From positions 1 through 64,000 of the forward strand of contig JAOTVA010000002.1 of NCBI GenBank assembly GCA_029863645.1: a stretch of DNA of 64,000 nucleotides, in the 5' to 3' direction. Below the pieces are notes generated by a model that saw only the letters and a list, made by a program, of their open reading frames with translations, was not told the origin of the DNA and ran no database searches. The translations under genes were made by a program, and so were the position numbers. The DNA comes from Gemmatimonadota bacterium. Its GTDB lineage: Bacteria; Gemmatimonadota; Gemmatimonadetes; Longimicrobiales; Gaopeijiaceae. This document shows positions 7,139-16,825 of the stretch, piece by piece; position 1 is the first letter of the stretch; the number at the start of each line of letters is the position of its first letter.

Positions 7139-8986
7139 ATGAAGACCCAAGTCCAACCCCCGCCCTCACCTACGAAGACGCCCTCCGGCCAGAAGATGAG
7201 CGGAGCGGACGTGATCGTAGAGGTGCTGGCTCAGGAGGGGGTCGACACAATCTTCGGCTACAGCGGCGGAGCGATTCTACCCACGTACGACTCGGTCTTT
7301 CGCTACAACGCCAAGCACGCGAAGGGTGGTATCGAACCGATGCCGCTCATTGTCCCCGCCAACGAGCAGGGGGCCGGCTTCATGGCCGCCGGCTACGCCC
7401 GTGCGAGCGGGGACGTCGGCGTCGTCATGGTGACGTCGGGCCCCGGCGCAACGAACTGCGTCACGCCCGTTCGGGACAGCCAAGCCGATTCGGTCCCCAT
7501 GGTCGTTATCTGCGGCCAGGTGGCTACCCATGCCATCGGGACGGACGCCTTCCAGGAGGCTCCGGTCTCCGCGGTCATGGGCACGGTTGCGAAGCACGTC
7601 TTCCTGGTCACAGACCCCGAGAAGCTCGAGGAAACGGTTCGTACGGCCTTCGAGATCGCGCGGACCGGCCGGCCTGGCCCGGTCGTCATCGACATCCCCA
7701 AGGACGTGCAGAACTGGGAGGGCACGTTCCGCGGAGAGGGCGTGCTACCGATCCCGGGTTACCGGCACCGGCTGGAGCAGGTCGACGGCAACACGCTGGA
7801 TGAGACCCGGTGTCGAGAGTTCTTCGAGATGCTCGCCGACAGCAGGCGTCCCCTGATCTACGCCGGGGGTGGCGTCATCAAAGCCGACGCGAGCGACGAG
7901 CTGCGGGCCCTGGCAGAGACGTTCGGCATCCCTGTCGTGACCACGCTGATGGGGCTGGGCGCGATGGACACGACGCGCCCTCTTTCGCTGCACATGCTGG
8001 GGATGCACGGGACCGCTTATGCCAACTACGCCGTCGACGACTGTGATCTGCTCATCGCCGTCGGGGCACGATTCGACGACCGCGTCGCGGGAGATCCGCC
8101 CAACTTCGCTCCCAAGGCGAAGCGCGTCATGCATTTCGATATCGATCCCTCCGAAATCCACAAGGTCAAGCGAGCCGACTGGCACTATGTGGGCCGCACC
8201 AAGGCTGCGCTCGAGGCCCTTTGTGCGTATGGCACGAAGAGCGGCTTCGACGGCGCGTTCACCGAGTGGCACGAGGAGATCGCCGGTCTCAAGAGTCGAT
8301 ATGCCCTCGACTACGACAGGGACAGCTCGCTGATCCAGCCGCAGTACGTGCTGGAGACGATGAATGCGATCACGGGCGGCGACGCGATCGTGGCCACCGG
8401 TGTAGGGCAACATCAGATGTGGGCTGCTCAGTATTGCGACTTCCGGGAGCCGGGCCTATGGCTCACCTCGGGGAGCATGGGCACGATGGGCTTCGGTCTT
8501 CCCGCGGCAATCGGCGCGCAGTTCGCGCAGCCGGACAAGCTGGTCATCGACGTGGACGGAGACGCCAGCATCCGCATGAACCTCGGTGAGCTCGAGACCG
8601 TCACCACCTACGACCTGCCCATCAAGGTCATGGTGCTGAACAACTTTGGGGACGGGATGGTCATGCAGTGGCAGCGGCTCTTCTTCAAGGGGCGGCTGTC
8701 CGCCAGCGACAAGTCGTTGCGCAAGAAGGACTTCGTGAAGGCCGCCGAAGCCGATGGTTTTGAGTTCGCCAAGCGCATCGAGCGGAAGCAGGACGTGCCG
8801 AAGATTGTCGCGGACTTTCTGGCCTTCGATGGCCCTGCGTTCCTGGACGTGATCATCGACCCCCAGGCGAGCGTCTATCCGATGGTGGGCCCGGGACTGT
8901 CGTATAAGGACATGATCACCGGCGACTTTATCCCGAACCGTTACGAGCAGGACGGCACAGAGCCCGACTCCTCGGGGATGTTCTAG
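7139..8986 (+). CDS. ilvB: acetolactate synthase, catalytic (large) subunit
   Basis: 615-residue ThDP enzyme that condenses two pyruvates, or pyruvate with 2-oxobutyrate. The N-terminal PYR domain carries the activating Glu in 'NEQGAGFMAAGYARASG', followed by TSGPGATN. The central domain has a 'VGARFDDRVAG' strand. The C-terminal PP domain has the ThDP/Mg motif 'GDASIRMN..VLNN' and 'GMVMQWQ', typical of true acetohydroxyacid synthase. The start at 7139 is the first ATG clear of ilvN; 7196 (MSGADVIVE) is also possible. An in-frame ATG at 6998 would overlap ilvN and looks spurious. It is divergent from ilvN. Confidence 0.92.
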   Translation: MKTQVQPPPSPTKTPSGQKMSGADVIVEVLAQEGVDTIFGYSGGAILPTYDSVFRYNAKHAKGGIEPMPLIVPANEQGAGFMAAGYARASGDVGVVMVTSGPGATNCVTPVRDSQADSVPMVVICGQVATHAIGTDAFQEAPVSAVMGTVAKHVFLVTDPEKLEETVRTAFEIARTGRPGPVVIDIPKDVQNWEGTFRGEGVLPIPGYRHRLEQVDGNTLDETRCREFFEMLADSRRPLIYAGGGVIKADASDELRALAETFGIPVVTTLMGLGAMDTTRPLSLHMLGMHGTAYANYAVDDCDLLIAVGARFDDRVAGDPPNFAPKAKRVMHFDIDPSEIHKVKRADWHYVGRTKAALEALCAYGTKSGFDGAFTEWHEEIAGLKSRYALDYDRDSSLIQPQYVLETMNAITGGDAIVATGVGQHQMWAAQYCDFREPGLWLTSGSMGTMGFGLPAAIGAQFAQPDKLVIDVDGDASIRMNLGELETVTTYDLPIKVMVLNNFGDGMVMQWQRLFFKGRLSASDKSLRKKDFVKAAEADGFEFAKRIERKQDVPKIVADFLAFDGPAFLDVIIDPQASVYPMVGPGLSYKDMITGDFIPNRYEQDGTEPDSSGMF

Positions 8987-8990
8987 GGCC

Positions 8991-9875
8991 ATGCGGTGCG
9001 TGCTGGCGGGGTCGATCGTCGCGGCCGCCTTCATCGGGACGCTCGCCGGACCCACCGCTGCCCAGCAGGCTCCCAAGCGGCTCCTCATGCTGACCCATGC
9101 GGGCCTCTACAAGCACACGAGCCTCGGGCCCGCGGAGGCGGCCGTGACGGCGTGGGGCCGGGACGCCGGCTTCGAGGTTACGACGTTGCAGGGCTACCTC
9201 CAGGACGCATCGGCACTCGACCTGTCGGTGGTCACCGCTCAGTACCTGGCCGGCTTCGACGGCATCATGATGATGACCAACGGCAACCTGCCGATGGACC
9301 AGGCACAGCGCCGTGCCCTTACGGACTTCGTGCGGAATGGTGGAGGCTTCATTGGCGTCCACAACGCCGCGCTCACGTTCTACGACTATCCGGAGTTCGG
9401 TGAGATGTTGGGCGGGTACTTCCGCCGCGCCATCCAACAGAACCACGTCTTCGTGCTCCGCGTGGAGGACCAGGATCATCCCGCTACGCGCATGCTCGGT
9501 TCGAGCTGGCCGATCGTGGACGAGCTCTATCATTACGGCACGGCGCCGTGGAGCCCGGACCGGCCCGAGGAGAATATCGATGTCCTCTTCGACAACCGAA
9601 TCCCGATGGGCTTCTCGCGCGATCGCGTCCGTGTATTGATGAGCATCGACACACGGGCCACCGACATCGAAGGGCTCGTTGATGTAGAAGCGGGCGGTGA
9701 TTACCCGCAGTCTTGGGTGCGGCGCTATGGCCAGGGGCGATCGTTCTACACGTCGCTGGGGCACCGCGACGACATCTGGACGAACGACTCGGTGTTCCGC
9801 GCGCACGTCGTCGGGGGCATCCGGTGGGCACTCGGTCTCGAGGAGGGTGACGCCACCCCTCGCGGAGCGCGCTAG
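8991..9875 (+). CDS. exported ThuA-domain protein
   Basis: 294-residue protein with a signal peptide (to about residue 26, ending TAAQQ) and a single ThuA domain. This fold is related to class I glutamine amidotransferases and is common in secreted sugar-metabolism clusters. Recognisable blocks are 'LMLTHAGLYKHTS', 'GGGFIGVHNAALTFYDYPEF' and 'YGQGRSFYTSLGHRDDIW'. It starts four bases after ilvB stops and may be co-transcribed with it, although functional linkage is unclear. ThuA proteins are only loosely characterised, so the reaction is unknown. It is convergent with the fused lysine-pathway gene twelve bases away. Confidence 0.85.
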   Translation: MRCVLAGSIVAAAFIGTLAGPTAAQQAPKRLLMLTHAGLYKHTSLGPAEAAVTAWGRDAGFEVTTLQGYLQDASALDLSVVTAQYLAGFDGIMMMTNGNLPMDQAQRRALTDFVRNGGGFIGVHNAALTFYDYPEFGEMLGGYFRRAIQQNHVFVLRVEDQDHPATRMLGSSWPIVDELYHYGTAPWSPDRPEENIDVLFDNRIPMGFSRDRVRVLMSIDTRATDIEGLVDVEAGGDYPQSWVRRYGQGRSFYTSLGHRDDIWTNDSVFRAHVVGGIRWALGLEEGDATPRGAR

Positions 9876-9887
9876 GCCGAGAACAGT

Positions 9888-12482
9888 CTAGATGTACCGC
9901 TGAGGCGCCGGATCTCTGAGGTTGTAGTGCGACGCCATGACGATTCCGTAGGCGCCCGTGTTCGCGATGAGGAGGACGTCTCCCTCGCTCGTCGGCGGCA
10001 GCAAGCGATCGAGGCCCAGGGTGTCTCCGGTCTCGCAGATGGGGCCCACGACGTTCACCCGCTCTGTGGGTTCCTCACCCAGGCGCGTCAGGTTGACGAT
10101 CTCGTGATAGGAACCGTAGAGGGCAGGGCGGATGAGCGAATTCATGCCCGTCGCGACCCCCACGTAACGCACGGCGCCCTTGCCCTTGGTCTGCGTCACC
10201 CGCGCGAGGATCACGCCGGATTCTGCGACTACGAAGCGGCCGGGTTCGATCCAAAGACTCTTCCCTGGGTTCGCCTCGCGCACGCGGCGGAGGCCGGCGG
10301 CGACGGCGTCTAGGTCGAGCGGGTCCTGCGCGGGCTTCTCGGGCACACCGAGCCCGCCGCCCAAGTCGAGTGTCGCGACCTCCGGAAAATGCCCGGCGGC
10401 TTCGGCGAGCGTCTCGGCCAGCTGGGCCCAATGCTCCGACGATAGGATGCCGCTCCCAGAATGCGCGTGGAGTCCGACGATGCGCGTGCCGCCTGACCTG
10501 GCCAGTGCTGCGACCTCGTCGAGCTCGAAGAGCGGGATGCCGAACTTGGCCTGTGCGCCCCCCGTGCGGACCTTGTCGTGGTGGCCACGCCCCACGCCCG
10601 GGTCGAGGCGTAGGAAGACGTCCCTGCCCTCGAAGAGCTCAGGCCAGTTCCGTAGCGGAAAAGAAGAATCAAGCGTCGTATGGACGCCGAGCTCGAGTCC
10701 GTACCGGTATTCGTCCTTGGGCGCAAAGTTCGGCGTGAACAGGATGTCCGTTCGATCGATGTCCGGGAAACGCCCCAGCACTCGTTCGATCTCCCCCGGC
10801 GAGACGCACTCGAAGCAGGCTCCGGCCGCGCGCGCGCGCTCGAGGATCTCGATGTTCGAGTTGGCCTTCATGGCGTACAGAACGCGATCGACCACATCGA
10901 GGGAGCGTAGTGCGCGTAGCCGCTCGTCCACGGTCTCGAGATCATAGACGTACGCCGAGTTGTCGTCGCCGAGACACTCGAGCAGTTCGTGGCGCTTCCG
11001 CTCCCACCACCGCGGCGGTCGCGACGCCCGGGTCGCGCGGTCCGGCTGGAGCTGCTCGAAGCTCGGTCCGAACACTTCGGGGCTACCCGACTCTGCGATG
11101 AGCTGCGCATGCAGCTGGCGCACGAGGCGATCGGCCTGATCCTCGTCAACGACCACCGTGAGGTTCAGGTCGCTGGCGGCCTGCGACAGCAAATGGATCC
11201 GCTGCTGCTCGAAGACCTGGAGCGCCGGCCCCAAGCGATGGAGCAGACCCCGAATGCGTCGCCCGACCAGGCTGACCGCCGCGCATGAGCGAATGAGGGT
11301 CACGCGGCAGATGCCGCTCAGCTCGTCGACGAGGTCGTCGAGGGTCTCCGCCTCGAGTACGTTGGCCTCTGCGTCCAGCGAGACCGTCACGTTCGTCTCG
11401 GACGTCGACACGAGGTCGATCGACAGCCCGCAGTCACCGAATGCCGTGAAGGCCTTCGCCAGGAAGCCGACCTCGTGCCACATGCCTACGGTCTCCATGG
11501 AGACGAGCAGGATGCTCTTCTTGCACGAGATCGCCTTGAGCTGCGCCGGGCCTTCGGTCGCCCCCAACCGGATGACCGTGCCCTGGACGTCGGGCATGGT
11601 CGTGCTGAAGACGTGGAGCGGGATCGCTCGCTCACGGACCGCTGGAATACAACGCGGATGAAGGACCTTGCTGCCTGTCGTCGCGATCTCCTGTGCTTCG
11701 CGGTAGTCGAGTTGGCGGAGGAGGCGCGCCGAGGGCACCACGCGGGGGTCGGCGGTGAACATGCCCGGCACGTCGGTCCAGATCTCGAGGCGCACCGCCG
11801 ACAGCTTCCCCGCGATGTACGCCGCGGCGGTGTCCGAGCCGCCGCGGCCGAGCACCACGGTTTCACCGTCCGTGTTTCGGGCCACGAAGCCCTGCGTGAT
11901 GGGAATGCCGTCGACCCCCGCGAAGCGCTCGACGAGTCCGGGGTCGGCTTCGGCGGAGCATTCCGCGGAGAGATATGCGCCGTGCTCCGAGCCGGGCCTG
12001 CCCTCGAGGCTCGTCATGAAGTCCCGCGCGTCGAACCAGGCGACCGGTATCCCTGAGGCTTCCAGATACGCGGCTCCCAGGCGCGTCGCCATCCGCTCTC
12101 CAAGCGCGAGGAGGCGGGCGCGCGTCCGCGGGGTGAGCTCGCCGACCAGGGCGATCCCCTCGGCGACCTCGCGGAGCTCCGACCGAGCGGGCCCAAGCAG
12201 AGTCGCCGTTTCGTCGGGTGACAGGCCGAGATCGGCCGCGAGCTTGTCGTGGCGCTCGTCGATCTGGGCGATCAAGGTCGCGTGCTCGCGTTCGAGCGCC
12301 GCCTGAGCCACCGACTCCAACGCCGTCGTCACGCCGCTGAGCGCGGAGTGAACTACGACCGGGCGGTACCCCTCGTCGATCCGCCTCCGTAGCACCGTCG
12401 CAATCGTCGCCCAGTTCGCGGCGCTCGATACGGACGTGCCTCCGAACTTGAGGACGATCCAGCGGTGGCTTTGATCGGTCAT
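9888..12482 (-). CDS. bifunctional aspartate kinase / diaminopimelate decarboxylase
   Basis: 864-residue fusion of the first and last steps of lysine synthesis. The N-terminal half is aspartokinase (KFGGTSVSS near residues 11-19, 'GRGGSDTAAAYIA', 'TDVPGMFTADPR'), followed by ACT regulatory repeats at about 300-450. The C-terminal half is a fold-III PLP decarboxylase with PLP Lys539 (YAMKANS), HAHSGSG near 673, the Gly-rich phosphate loop DLGGGLG, EPGRF, and the substrate/dimer motif CETGD near 816. The start at 12482 (MTDQSHRW) directly precedes the kinase domain; the open frame runs 39 codons further. Similar fusions are known in xanthomonads. All key residues appear intact. Confidence 0.93.
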   Translation of the reverse strand: MTDQSHRWIVLKFGGTSVSSAANWATIATVLRRRIDEGYRPVVVHSALSGVTTALESVAQAALEREHATLIAQIDERHDKLAADLGLSPDETATLLGPARSELREVAEGIALVGELTPRTRARLLALGERMATRLGAAYLEASGIPVAWFDARDFMTSLEGRPGSEHGAYLSAECSAEADPGLVERFAGVDGIPITQGFVARNTDGETVVLGRGGSDTAAAYIAGKLSAVRLEIWTDVPGMFTADPRVVPSARLLRQLDYREAQEIATTGSKVLHPRCIPAVRERAIPLHVFSTTMPDVQGTVIRLGATEGPAQLKAISCKKSILLVSMETVGMWHEVGFLAKAFTAFGDCGLSIDLVSTSETNVTVSLDAEANVLEAETLDDLVDELSGICRVTLIRSCAAVSLVGRRIRGLLHRLGPALQVFEQQRIHLLSQAASDLNLTVVVDEDQADRLVRQLHAQLIAESGSPEVFGPSFEQLQPDRATRASRPPRWWERKRHELLECLGDDNSAYVYDLETVDERLRALRSLDVVDRVLYAMKANSNIEILERARAAGACFECVSPGEIERVLGRFPDIDRTDILFTPNFAPKDEYRYGLELGVHTTLDSSFPLRNWPELFEGRDVFLRLDPGVGRGHHDKVRTGGAQAKFGIPLFELDEVAALARSGGTRIVGLHAHSGSGILSSEHWAQLAETLAEAAGHFPEVATLDLGGGLGVPEKPAQDPLDLDAVAAGLRRVREANPGKSLWIEPGRFVVAESGVILARVTQTKGKGAVRYVGVATGMNSLIRPALYGSYHEIVNLTRLGEEPTERVNVVGPICETGDTLGLDRLLPPTSEGDVLLIANTGAYGIVMASHYNLRDPAPQRYI

Positions 12483-12655
12483 GGCGGACAAGGGGTCGAA
12501 TTCCGTACGGACAGGAAGAGCATCGCTAGGCAATGTGCGGTCAAGGGGGCTTGCGGCGTAGGGGAGCCCGTCCGTACGTCCGGGCTCGCGTCGTACCACG
12601 CCCCTCCCCAGATTACCGTCTCTTGGCGACTTGCCGTTAATGAGGAGAACCGAAG

Positions 12656-13456
12656 ATGAGGCTTCTGACGATCGCCGCCGCCGCGCTCGTGCTGGGGACC
12701 CCGGCCGCAGCCCAGCTGGCGCCGCCGAATGCGCTCGGAGTCACGTACGCGCATGTGCACCTGAACGTGACCGATGTCGCAGCGCACGAGGAGCTGTGGT
12801 CCCAGGTCTTCGACGGCCAGATCGTTGCAAAAGGAAGCCTACGCACCGTTCGCCTGCCCAACATGCTCGTGGTCTTCACTGAGCGTGAGCCGACCGGTCC
12901 GTCCCAGGGGACCGTCATGGACCACTTCGGCTTCAAAGTCCGGGACATAGACGAGATCCTTGCGGCGTGGCGCGCACGGGGCCTCGAGGTCCAGTCGGAG
13001 TTCAACGGCGCCGAGGGCTTCCGCAACGCCTACCTGATCGCTCCGGATGGCATCAGGCTCGAGCTCCAGGAGGATCCGCAACTGCCGATGAAGGCGACCG
13101 GATATCACATCCACTTTTGGACGCCGCAATACCAGGAGCTGATGGCCTGGTACGCCGACTTCTTCGGTGCAGAGATCAGTCCTCGCGGAACGATCCAGAC
13201 GACCGCGAACGTGCCGGGCATGAACCTCAGCTTCGCCGACTGTCGCACGGAGTGCGTTGCGACTCGGGGTCGCGCGATCGATCACATCGGATTCGAGATC
13301 GACGGGCTGGAGCAGTACATCACGAGGATGCAGGCCCGCGGTATCGACTTCCAGATGGGGTACCGGGAGGTCCCCAGCATCGGGCTGGCGATCTCCTTCT
13401 TCACCGACCCGTCCGGCGTGTATGTCGAGCTCACGGAGGGCTTCGACGAGTACTAG
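12656..13456 (+). CDS. exported two-domain VOC-fold (glyoxalase/dioxygenase superfamily) protein
   Basis: 266 residues with a Sec signal peptide ending AAAQ (about residue 20) and two vicinal-oxygen-chelate modules. Metal-ligand positions are plausible in both: HVHLNV, DHFGFKV and LELQE in the first, HIHFWT, DHIGFEI and VELTE in the second. VOC proteins bind a divalent metal and include extradiol dioxygenases, glyoxalases and resistance proteins. An exported form suggests work on extracellular aromatic or other small molecules, but this is inference. The start is backed by GAGGAGA. A second exported VOC protein is encoded at 14804-15784. Confidence 0.82.
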   Translation: MRLLTIAAAALVLGTPAAAQLAPPNALGVTYAHVHLNVTDVAAHEELWSQVFDGQIVAKGSLRTVRLPNMLVVFTEREPTGPSQGTVMDHFGFKVRDIDEILAAWRARGLEVQSEFNGAEGFRNAYLIAPDGIRLELQEDPQLPMKATGYHIHFWTPQYQELMAWYADFFGAEISPRGTIQTTANVPGMNLSFADCRTECVATRGRAIDHIGFEIDGLEQYITRMQARGIDFQMGYREVPSIGLAISFFTDPSGVYVELTEGFDEY

Positions 13457-13582
13457 GCTGGGCCGGTCGTCAGGCACCCGTGGGGCGTGGAATCACGCTG
13501 GCGCGGGTGGGGCCGTCGCAGTAGTGTCCCGTGCTCTCAAATGTCCTGTAATCGGGGGTAGCGCTCCGAGGAGATCCGTTTC

Positions 13583-14797
13583 ATGCGTCTGAATACCTAC
13601 ACGCTGCTTGCCGCCGCGGCACTTGCCACCACCGCGTGTGCCCCTCAGGAAGCCCCGATGGCCGAGGCGAACGGCCCCGCGCGCTTCCAGGCCCACGACA
13701 TCGCCGACTTCAACGGCTACGCCGTGTCAGTGGCAGACTTCAACAACGACGGTCGACTCGACGCGATCGCGAACTCGCTAGGGGTCCCTGAAGTCGCTTG
13801 GTACGAGAATCCGACCTGGGAGCGGCACGTCATTTTCACCGGCGCGCGGAGCATCGTGAACCAGGCGATGGGCGACATCGACGGGGACGGCATTCCGGAG
13901 GTGGCGATCCAGAGCTCGTTCGCCATGCAGGCCGAGAACAGCGAGGGCATCAACTGGGTGCTTCGCAGCGACGGTCAGCCGGCGGGAGCTTGGCAGGGTG
14001 AGCCGATCGATCGCTGGGAGACGTCCCACCATGTCCAGTGGGCCGACGCCGATGGCGACGGCAACCTGGAACTCTACAACGCGCCGCTCCTCGGACCTGA
14101 GAGCCTCGCGCCGGCGTACGACCAGGACCAGGCTTCGTTCTTCTGGTACGATACCGAGACCTGGACCCGCCACGTCATCGACGACGATATCCCCGGGATC
14201 ATCCACCGTATTCGCCCGGTCAAGTGGGACGACAGCGGCCGCGACGCCTTCCTCATGGCGAGCTTCGAGGGGGTCAATCTTTATCGGGCCTCCGGCTCAG
14301 GAATGGGGATGACCTGGAGCAAGGAAGTCCTTACGCCGGGCCACGACAGCGAGCCGGCACCCAGACTGGGAGCCAGCGACGTGGGTATGGGTGCCAGTGG
14401 GAGTGGTCGGATCCTCGGCACGGTCGAGCCTTGGCACGGCAACGAGGTGGTCGTCTACACAGAGGCCGCCGGAGGTTGGCAGCGCCGTGTCCTCTACGAC
14501 AACATCAACGGCGGCCATGAGGTTGTGGTTGTCGATCTGAACGCGGATGGATACGCAGACATCATTGCCAACAACCAGCAACGCGTGACCGAACGCACGC
14601 CGGATGCTACGCCCGGAGTGGATGTGTTCTACTCTCCGGTGGATCCTGCCACGGGCGAGTGGACGCACGTCAGGCTGGAGTCAGAGTACGCCATGAATGG
14701 CTGCATCGATGCGGACATGAATAACGACAGCCGTCCTGACCTCGTCTGCACTGGGTCAGGCGGGAAGGTCCGTTGGTATGAAAATCTCGGGCTGTAG
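13583..14797 (+). CDS. FG-GAP/VCBS-repeat lipoprotein
   Basis: 404-residue lipoprotein (lipobox TTAC, Cys19) with repeated Asp-rich calcium-loop motifs: 'DFNNDGRLDAIAN', 'DIDGDGIPEVAI', 'DADGDGNLELYN', 'DLNADGYADIIAN' and 'DMNNDSRPDLVC'. Such FG-GAP repeats build a beta-propeller stabilised by Ca2+ and are found in cell-surface and secreted proteins, sometimes with lectin-like binding. Ligand unknown. GAGGAG precedes the ATG. It is convergent, six bases from the VOC gene on the other strand, with no room for a separate terminator. Confidence 0.82.
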   Translation: MRLNTYTLLAAAALATTACAPQEAPMAEANGPARFQAHDIADFNGYAVSVADFNNDGRLDAIANSLGVPEVAWYENPTWERHVIFTGARSIVNQAMGDIDGDGIPEVAIQSSFAMQAENSEGINWVLRSDGQPAGAWQGEPIDRWETSHHVQWADADGDGNLELYNAPLLGPESLAPAYDQDQASFFWYDTETWTRHVIDDDIPGIIHRIRPVKWDDSGRDAFLMASFEGVNLYRASGSGMGMTWSKEVLTPGHDSEPAPRLGASDVGMGASGSGRILGTVEPWHGNEVVVYTEAAGGWQRRVLYDNINGGHEVVVVDLNADGYADIIANNQQRVTERTPDATPGVDVFYSPVDPATGEWTHVRLESEYAMNGCIDADMNNDSRPDLVCTGSGGKVRWYENLGL

Positions 14798-14803
14798 GGC
14801 CGA

Positions 14804-15784
14804 CTAGCAGACCGAACCCAGGACGCCTCCACCGCCGCAGTACGTACCGTCCTGCAGCTGGATGGAGAGGCCGTCCGGGTCGCTGAAGTAGAGTTCCGGG
14901 GTCCCTTCGGGGGCCCCGCCTCTATTAGGCATACGCATCGACACCCAGTGCGCCATCGGAGGCGTGCTGCCGCCCTCCCGCGGCCGAATTCCGTGGCGCT
15001 CCAGCACTCCCTGTACGCGGGGCACGTCGAAGCCGTCCATGTAGAAGCAGGCGTGGTTCACCCGGGCACCCCCATTGCCGGACCCGATGAACATTAGGAA
15101 GTCGGAGCCTTGGCCCACGCCGAGGATGGGGGACGCAGCCTGGTACGCTTGGATGTCGAACCCGAAGACACGTTGGTAGAAGGCGTTCGAGGTTTCGGGG
15201 TCGGTGACGTTGATCGTGAGGTGGCTGATACCCGTAAGGGCCAGGTCGCCGGGGCTGGGGGACGCTTCGACCGAGCCGCACGTTTCGCCAAGCATGCCTG
15301 TGCCCCCGCAATACCTGGGGTCGACGAGCTGCGCCACTAATCCGTCCGGGTCGCCTATGAAGACTTCCGGCGTGCCTCCGCGCGTGGAGATACGTGCCCG
15401 CATCGCCCCGCCGCTCAGGCCCTGACCACCGATCGCCCTCGCGACTCCCTTGTCCGCCAGGACCTCCATGACGCGCCCGAGCTCGTAGTCCTCGACGGCG
15501 ATGCCCCAGTGGTCGATGCGTGGGCCCTCGGGCCCCGCGGGCATGAGCGCCATGAAGCCGGGGCCGTTCCCGATGCGGAGGAGGATCTTGTCCCCGTGCC
15601 GCGCTTGGACCGGCATGCCGAAGAGGCGTTGGTAAAACTCGAGCGAGCGGCCGACGTCGGAGACGGCGAGCGTCACGTGGTGTAGGCCGCGAGTGCGGAG
15701 GGTGACTTCCTGCGCGATCAGCCTGCGGGCGACCACGAGCGCAGGCAGCGAAAGCAGCAGCTCTCGGCGGGTGAGCGGGCTCAT
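14804..15784 (-). CDS. exported two-domain VOC-fold protein with twin-arginine-like signal
   Basis: 326 residues. The N-terminus MSPLTRRELLLSLPALVVA has a twin-arginine pair followed by a hydrophobic stretch, suggesting Tat export of a folded, metal-loaded protein. Two VOC modules follow: 'HHVTLAVSDVGRSLEFYQRLF' and 'SHLTINVTDPETSNAFYQRVF', each with Glu/Asp-containing terminal strands ('PEVFIGDPDG', 'PELYFSDPDG'). The ATG overlaps the TGA of the upstream NHL-propeller gene (ATGA), so the two are translationally coupled. The open frame extends further upstream but only as a shadow of that gene. Extradiol-dioxygenase-like chemistry is possible; substrate unknown. Confidence 0.85.
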   Translation of the reverse strand: MSPLTRRELLLSLPALVVARRLIAQEVTLRTRGLHHVTLAVSDVGRSLEFYQRLFGMPVQARHGDKILLRIGNGPGFMALMPAGPEGPRIDHWGIAVEDYELGRVMEVLADKGVARAIGGQGLSGGAMRARISTRGGTPEVFIGDPDGLVAQLVDPRYCGGTGMLGETCGSVEASPSPGDLALTGISHLTINVTDPETSNAFYQRVFGFDIQAYQAASPILGVGQGSDFLMFIGSGNGGARVNHACFYMDGFDVPRVQGVLERHGIRPREGGSTPPMAHWVSMRMPNRGGAPEGTPELYFSDPDGLSIQLQDGTYCGGGGVLGSVC

Positions 15785-16731
15785 GGGGCCGGTCTCCTCA
15801 GGAATTTCTTGAGATTGTTGTAGATGACTTCGCCCACGTAAACGTTGCGGGCATCGTCGACGGTGACGCCCTCTCCCAGCGCGTTGTCGATGAACCCGAT
15901 CTCCTGGAAGTCGCTCGCCCGCGCAATGACGATGCCTTGGCGGAGCTGGTAATCGGCCACGTAGACGATGTCGTCCGGCGTGATGTGCATGCCGCTCGCC
16001 ATGATCGCGGGCCACACCGCGAGGAAGCGGCCATTCTGATCGAAGACCTGTATACGCTGGTTGATGCGGTCGCCGACGAAGAGCCGGCCCCGCGAGTCGA
16101 ACGCCAACGTGTGCGGTTCGTTGAACTGACCGTAGTCGGTGCCTTCGGAGCCCCACTCCATGATGAACTCACCCTCGGGCGAGAATTTCACCACACGGTC
16201 GTTGCCGTGCCCGTCCGCCACGAAGATGTCTCCGTTCGGGGCGATGGCGACATCGGCTGGCCCGTCGAACGTGTCCTCTCCCGCGCCTGCAACGCCGGGC
16301 GTGCCGATGGTCATCAGCACGCGGCCGTCCTTGTTGAGCTTCATAACGGTATGCCCCTTCCCGGCGACGCCCCGTGCATCTGTCGTCCAGAGGTTGCCCT
16401 CGTCGTCGAGGGCGAACCCGTGCGGCCAGACATATCTGCCTTGGCCCCAGCTCTGCACGAGCCTTCCGGAGGGATCGTACCGCAGCACGGCCGGGACGTC
16501 GTCGCGGTCCGTGCAGACCCCCGCGAAGCACCGGTGGAAGACCCACAGACTCCCGTCGGTGTCCATCTCCACGCCGATCGTCTGGCCCCAGGCCTCCACG
16601 CCCCGCGGAAGTTGCGCCCAGCCCTCGACGAGGTGGTAGGTGGACTGTTGAGCTTCCACGCCGCTCACTCCAACGGCCGAGGCCGCTAGCACCGCCAAGA
16701 TCGTGAGCCTCGTTCGAGCCGAATCTGCCAT
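15781..16731 (-). CDS. secreted NHL-repeat beta-propeller protein
   Basis: 316-residue exported propeller with signal peptide to about residue 28 (VSGVEAQQ), then at least five NHL blades such as 'HGFALDDEGNLWTTDARG', 'DVAIAPNGDIFVADGHGNDRVVKFSPEG' and 'TLAFDSRGRLFVGDRINQRIQVFD'. The start at 16731 is the Met directly before the signal peptide; upstream codons to 16845 look non-coding. It is coupled by ATGA to the Tat-VOC gene downstream, which suggests the two proteins act together outside the cytoplasm. It is divergent from the PQQ-type dehydrogenase at 16896. Confidence 0.85.
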   Translation of the reverse strand: MADSARTRLTILAVLAASAVGVSGVEAQQSTYHLVEGWAQLPRGVEAWGQTIGVEMDTDGSLWVFHRCFAGVCTDRDDVPAVLRYDPSGRLVQSWGQGRYVWPHGFALDDEGNLWTTDARGVAGKGHTVMKLNKDGRVLMTIGTPGVAGAGEDTFDGPADVAIAPNGDIFVADGHGNDRVVKFSPEGEFIMEWGSEGTDYGQFNEPHTLAFDSRGRLFVGDRINQRIQVFDQNGRFLAVWPAIMASGMHITPDDIVYVADYQLRQGIVIARASDFQEIGFIDNALGEGVTVDDARNVYVGEVIYNNLKKFLRRPAP

Positions 16732-16825
16732 GAGGGCCCCTCCACGCGTCGTCAGGGTATACCGTTGGTTGCCCGGAATCCGTAAAGCTGTGTTGGCCGA
16801 TCTCGGGCCGCAAACGCACAACCGA

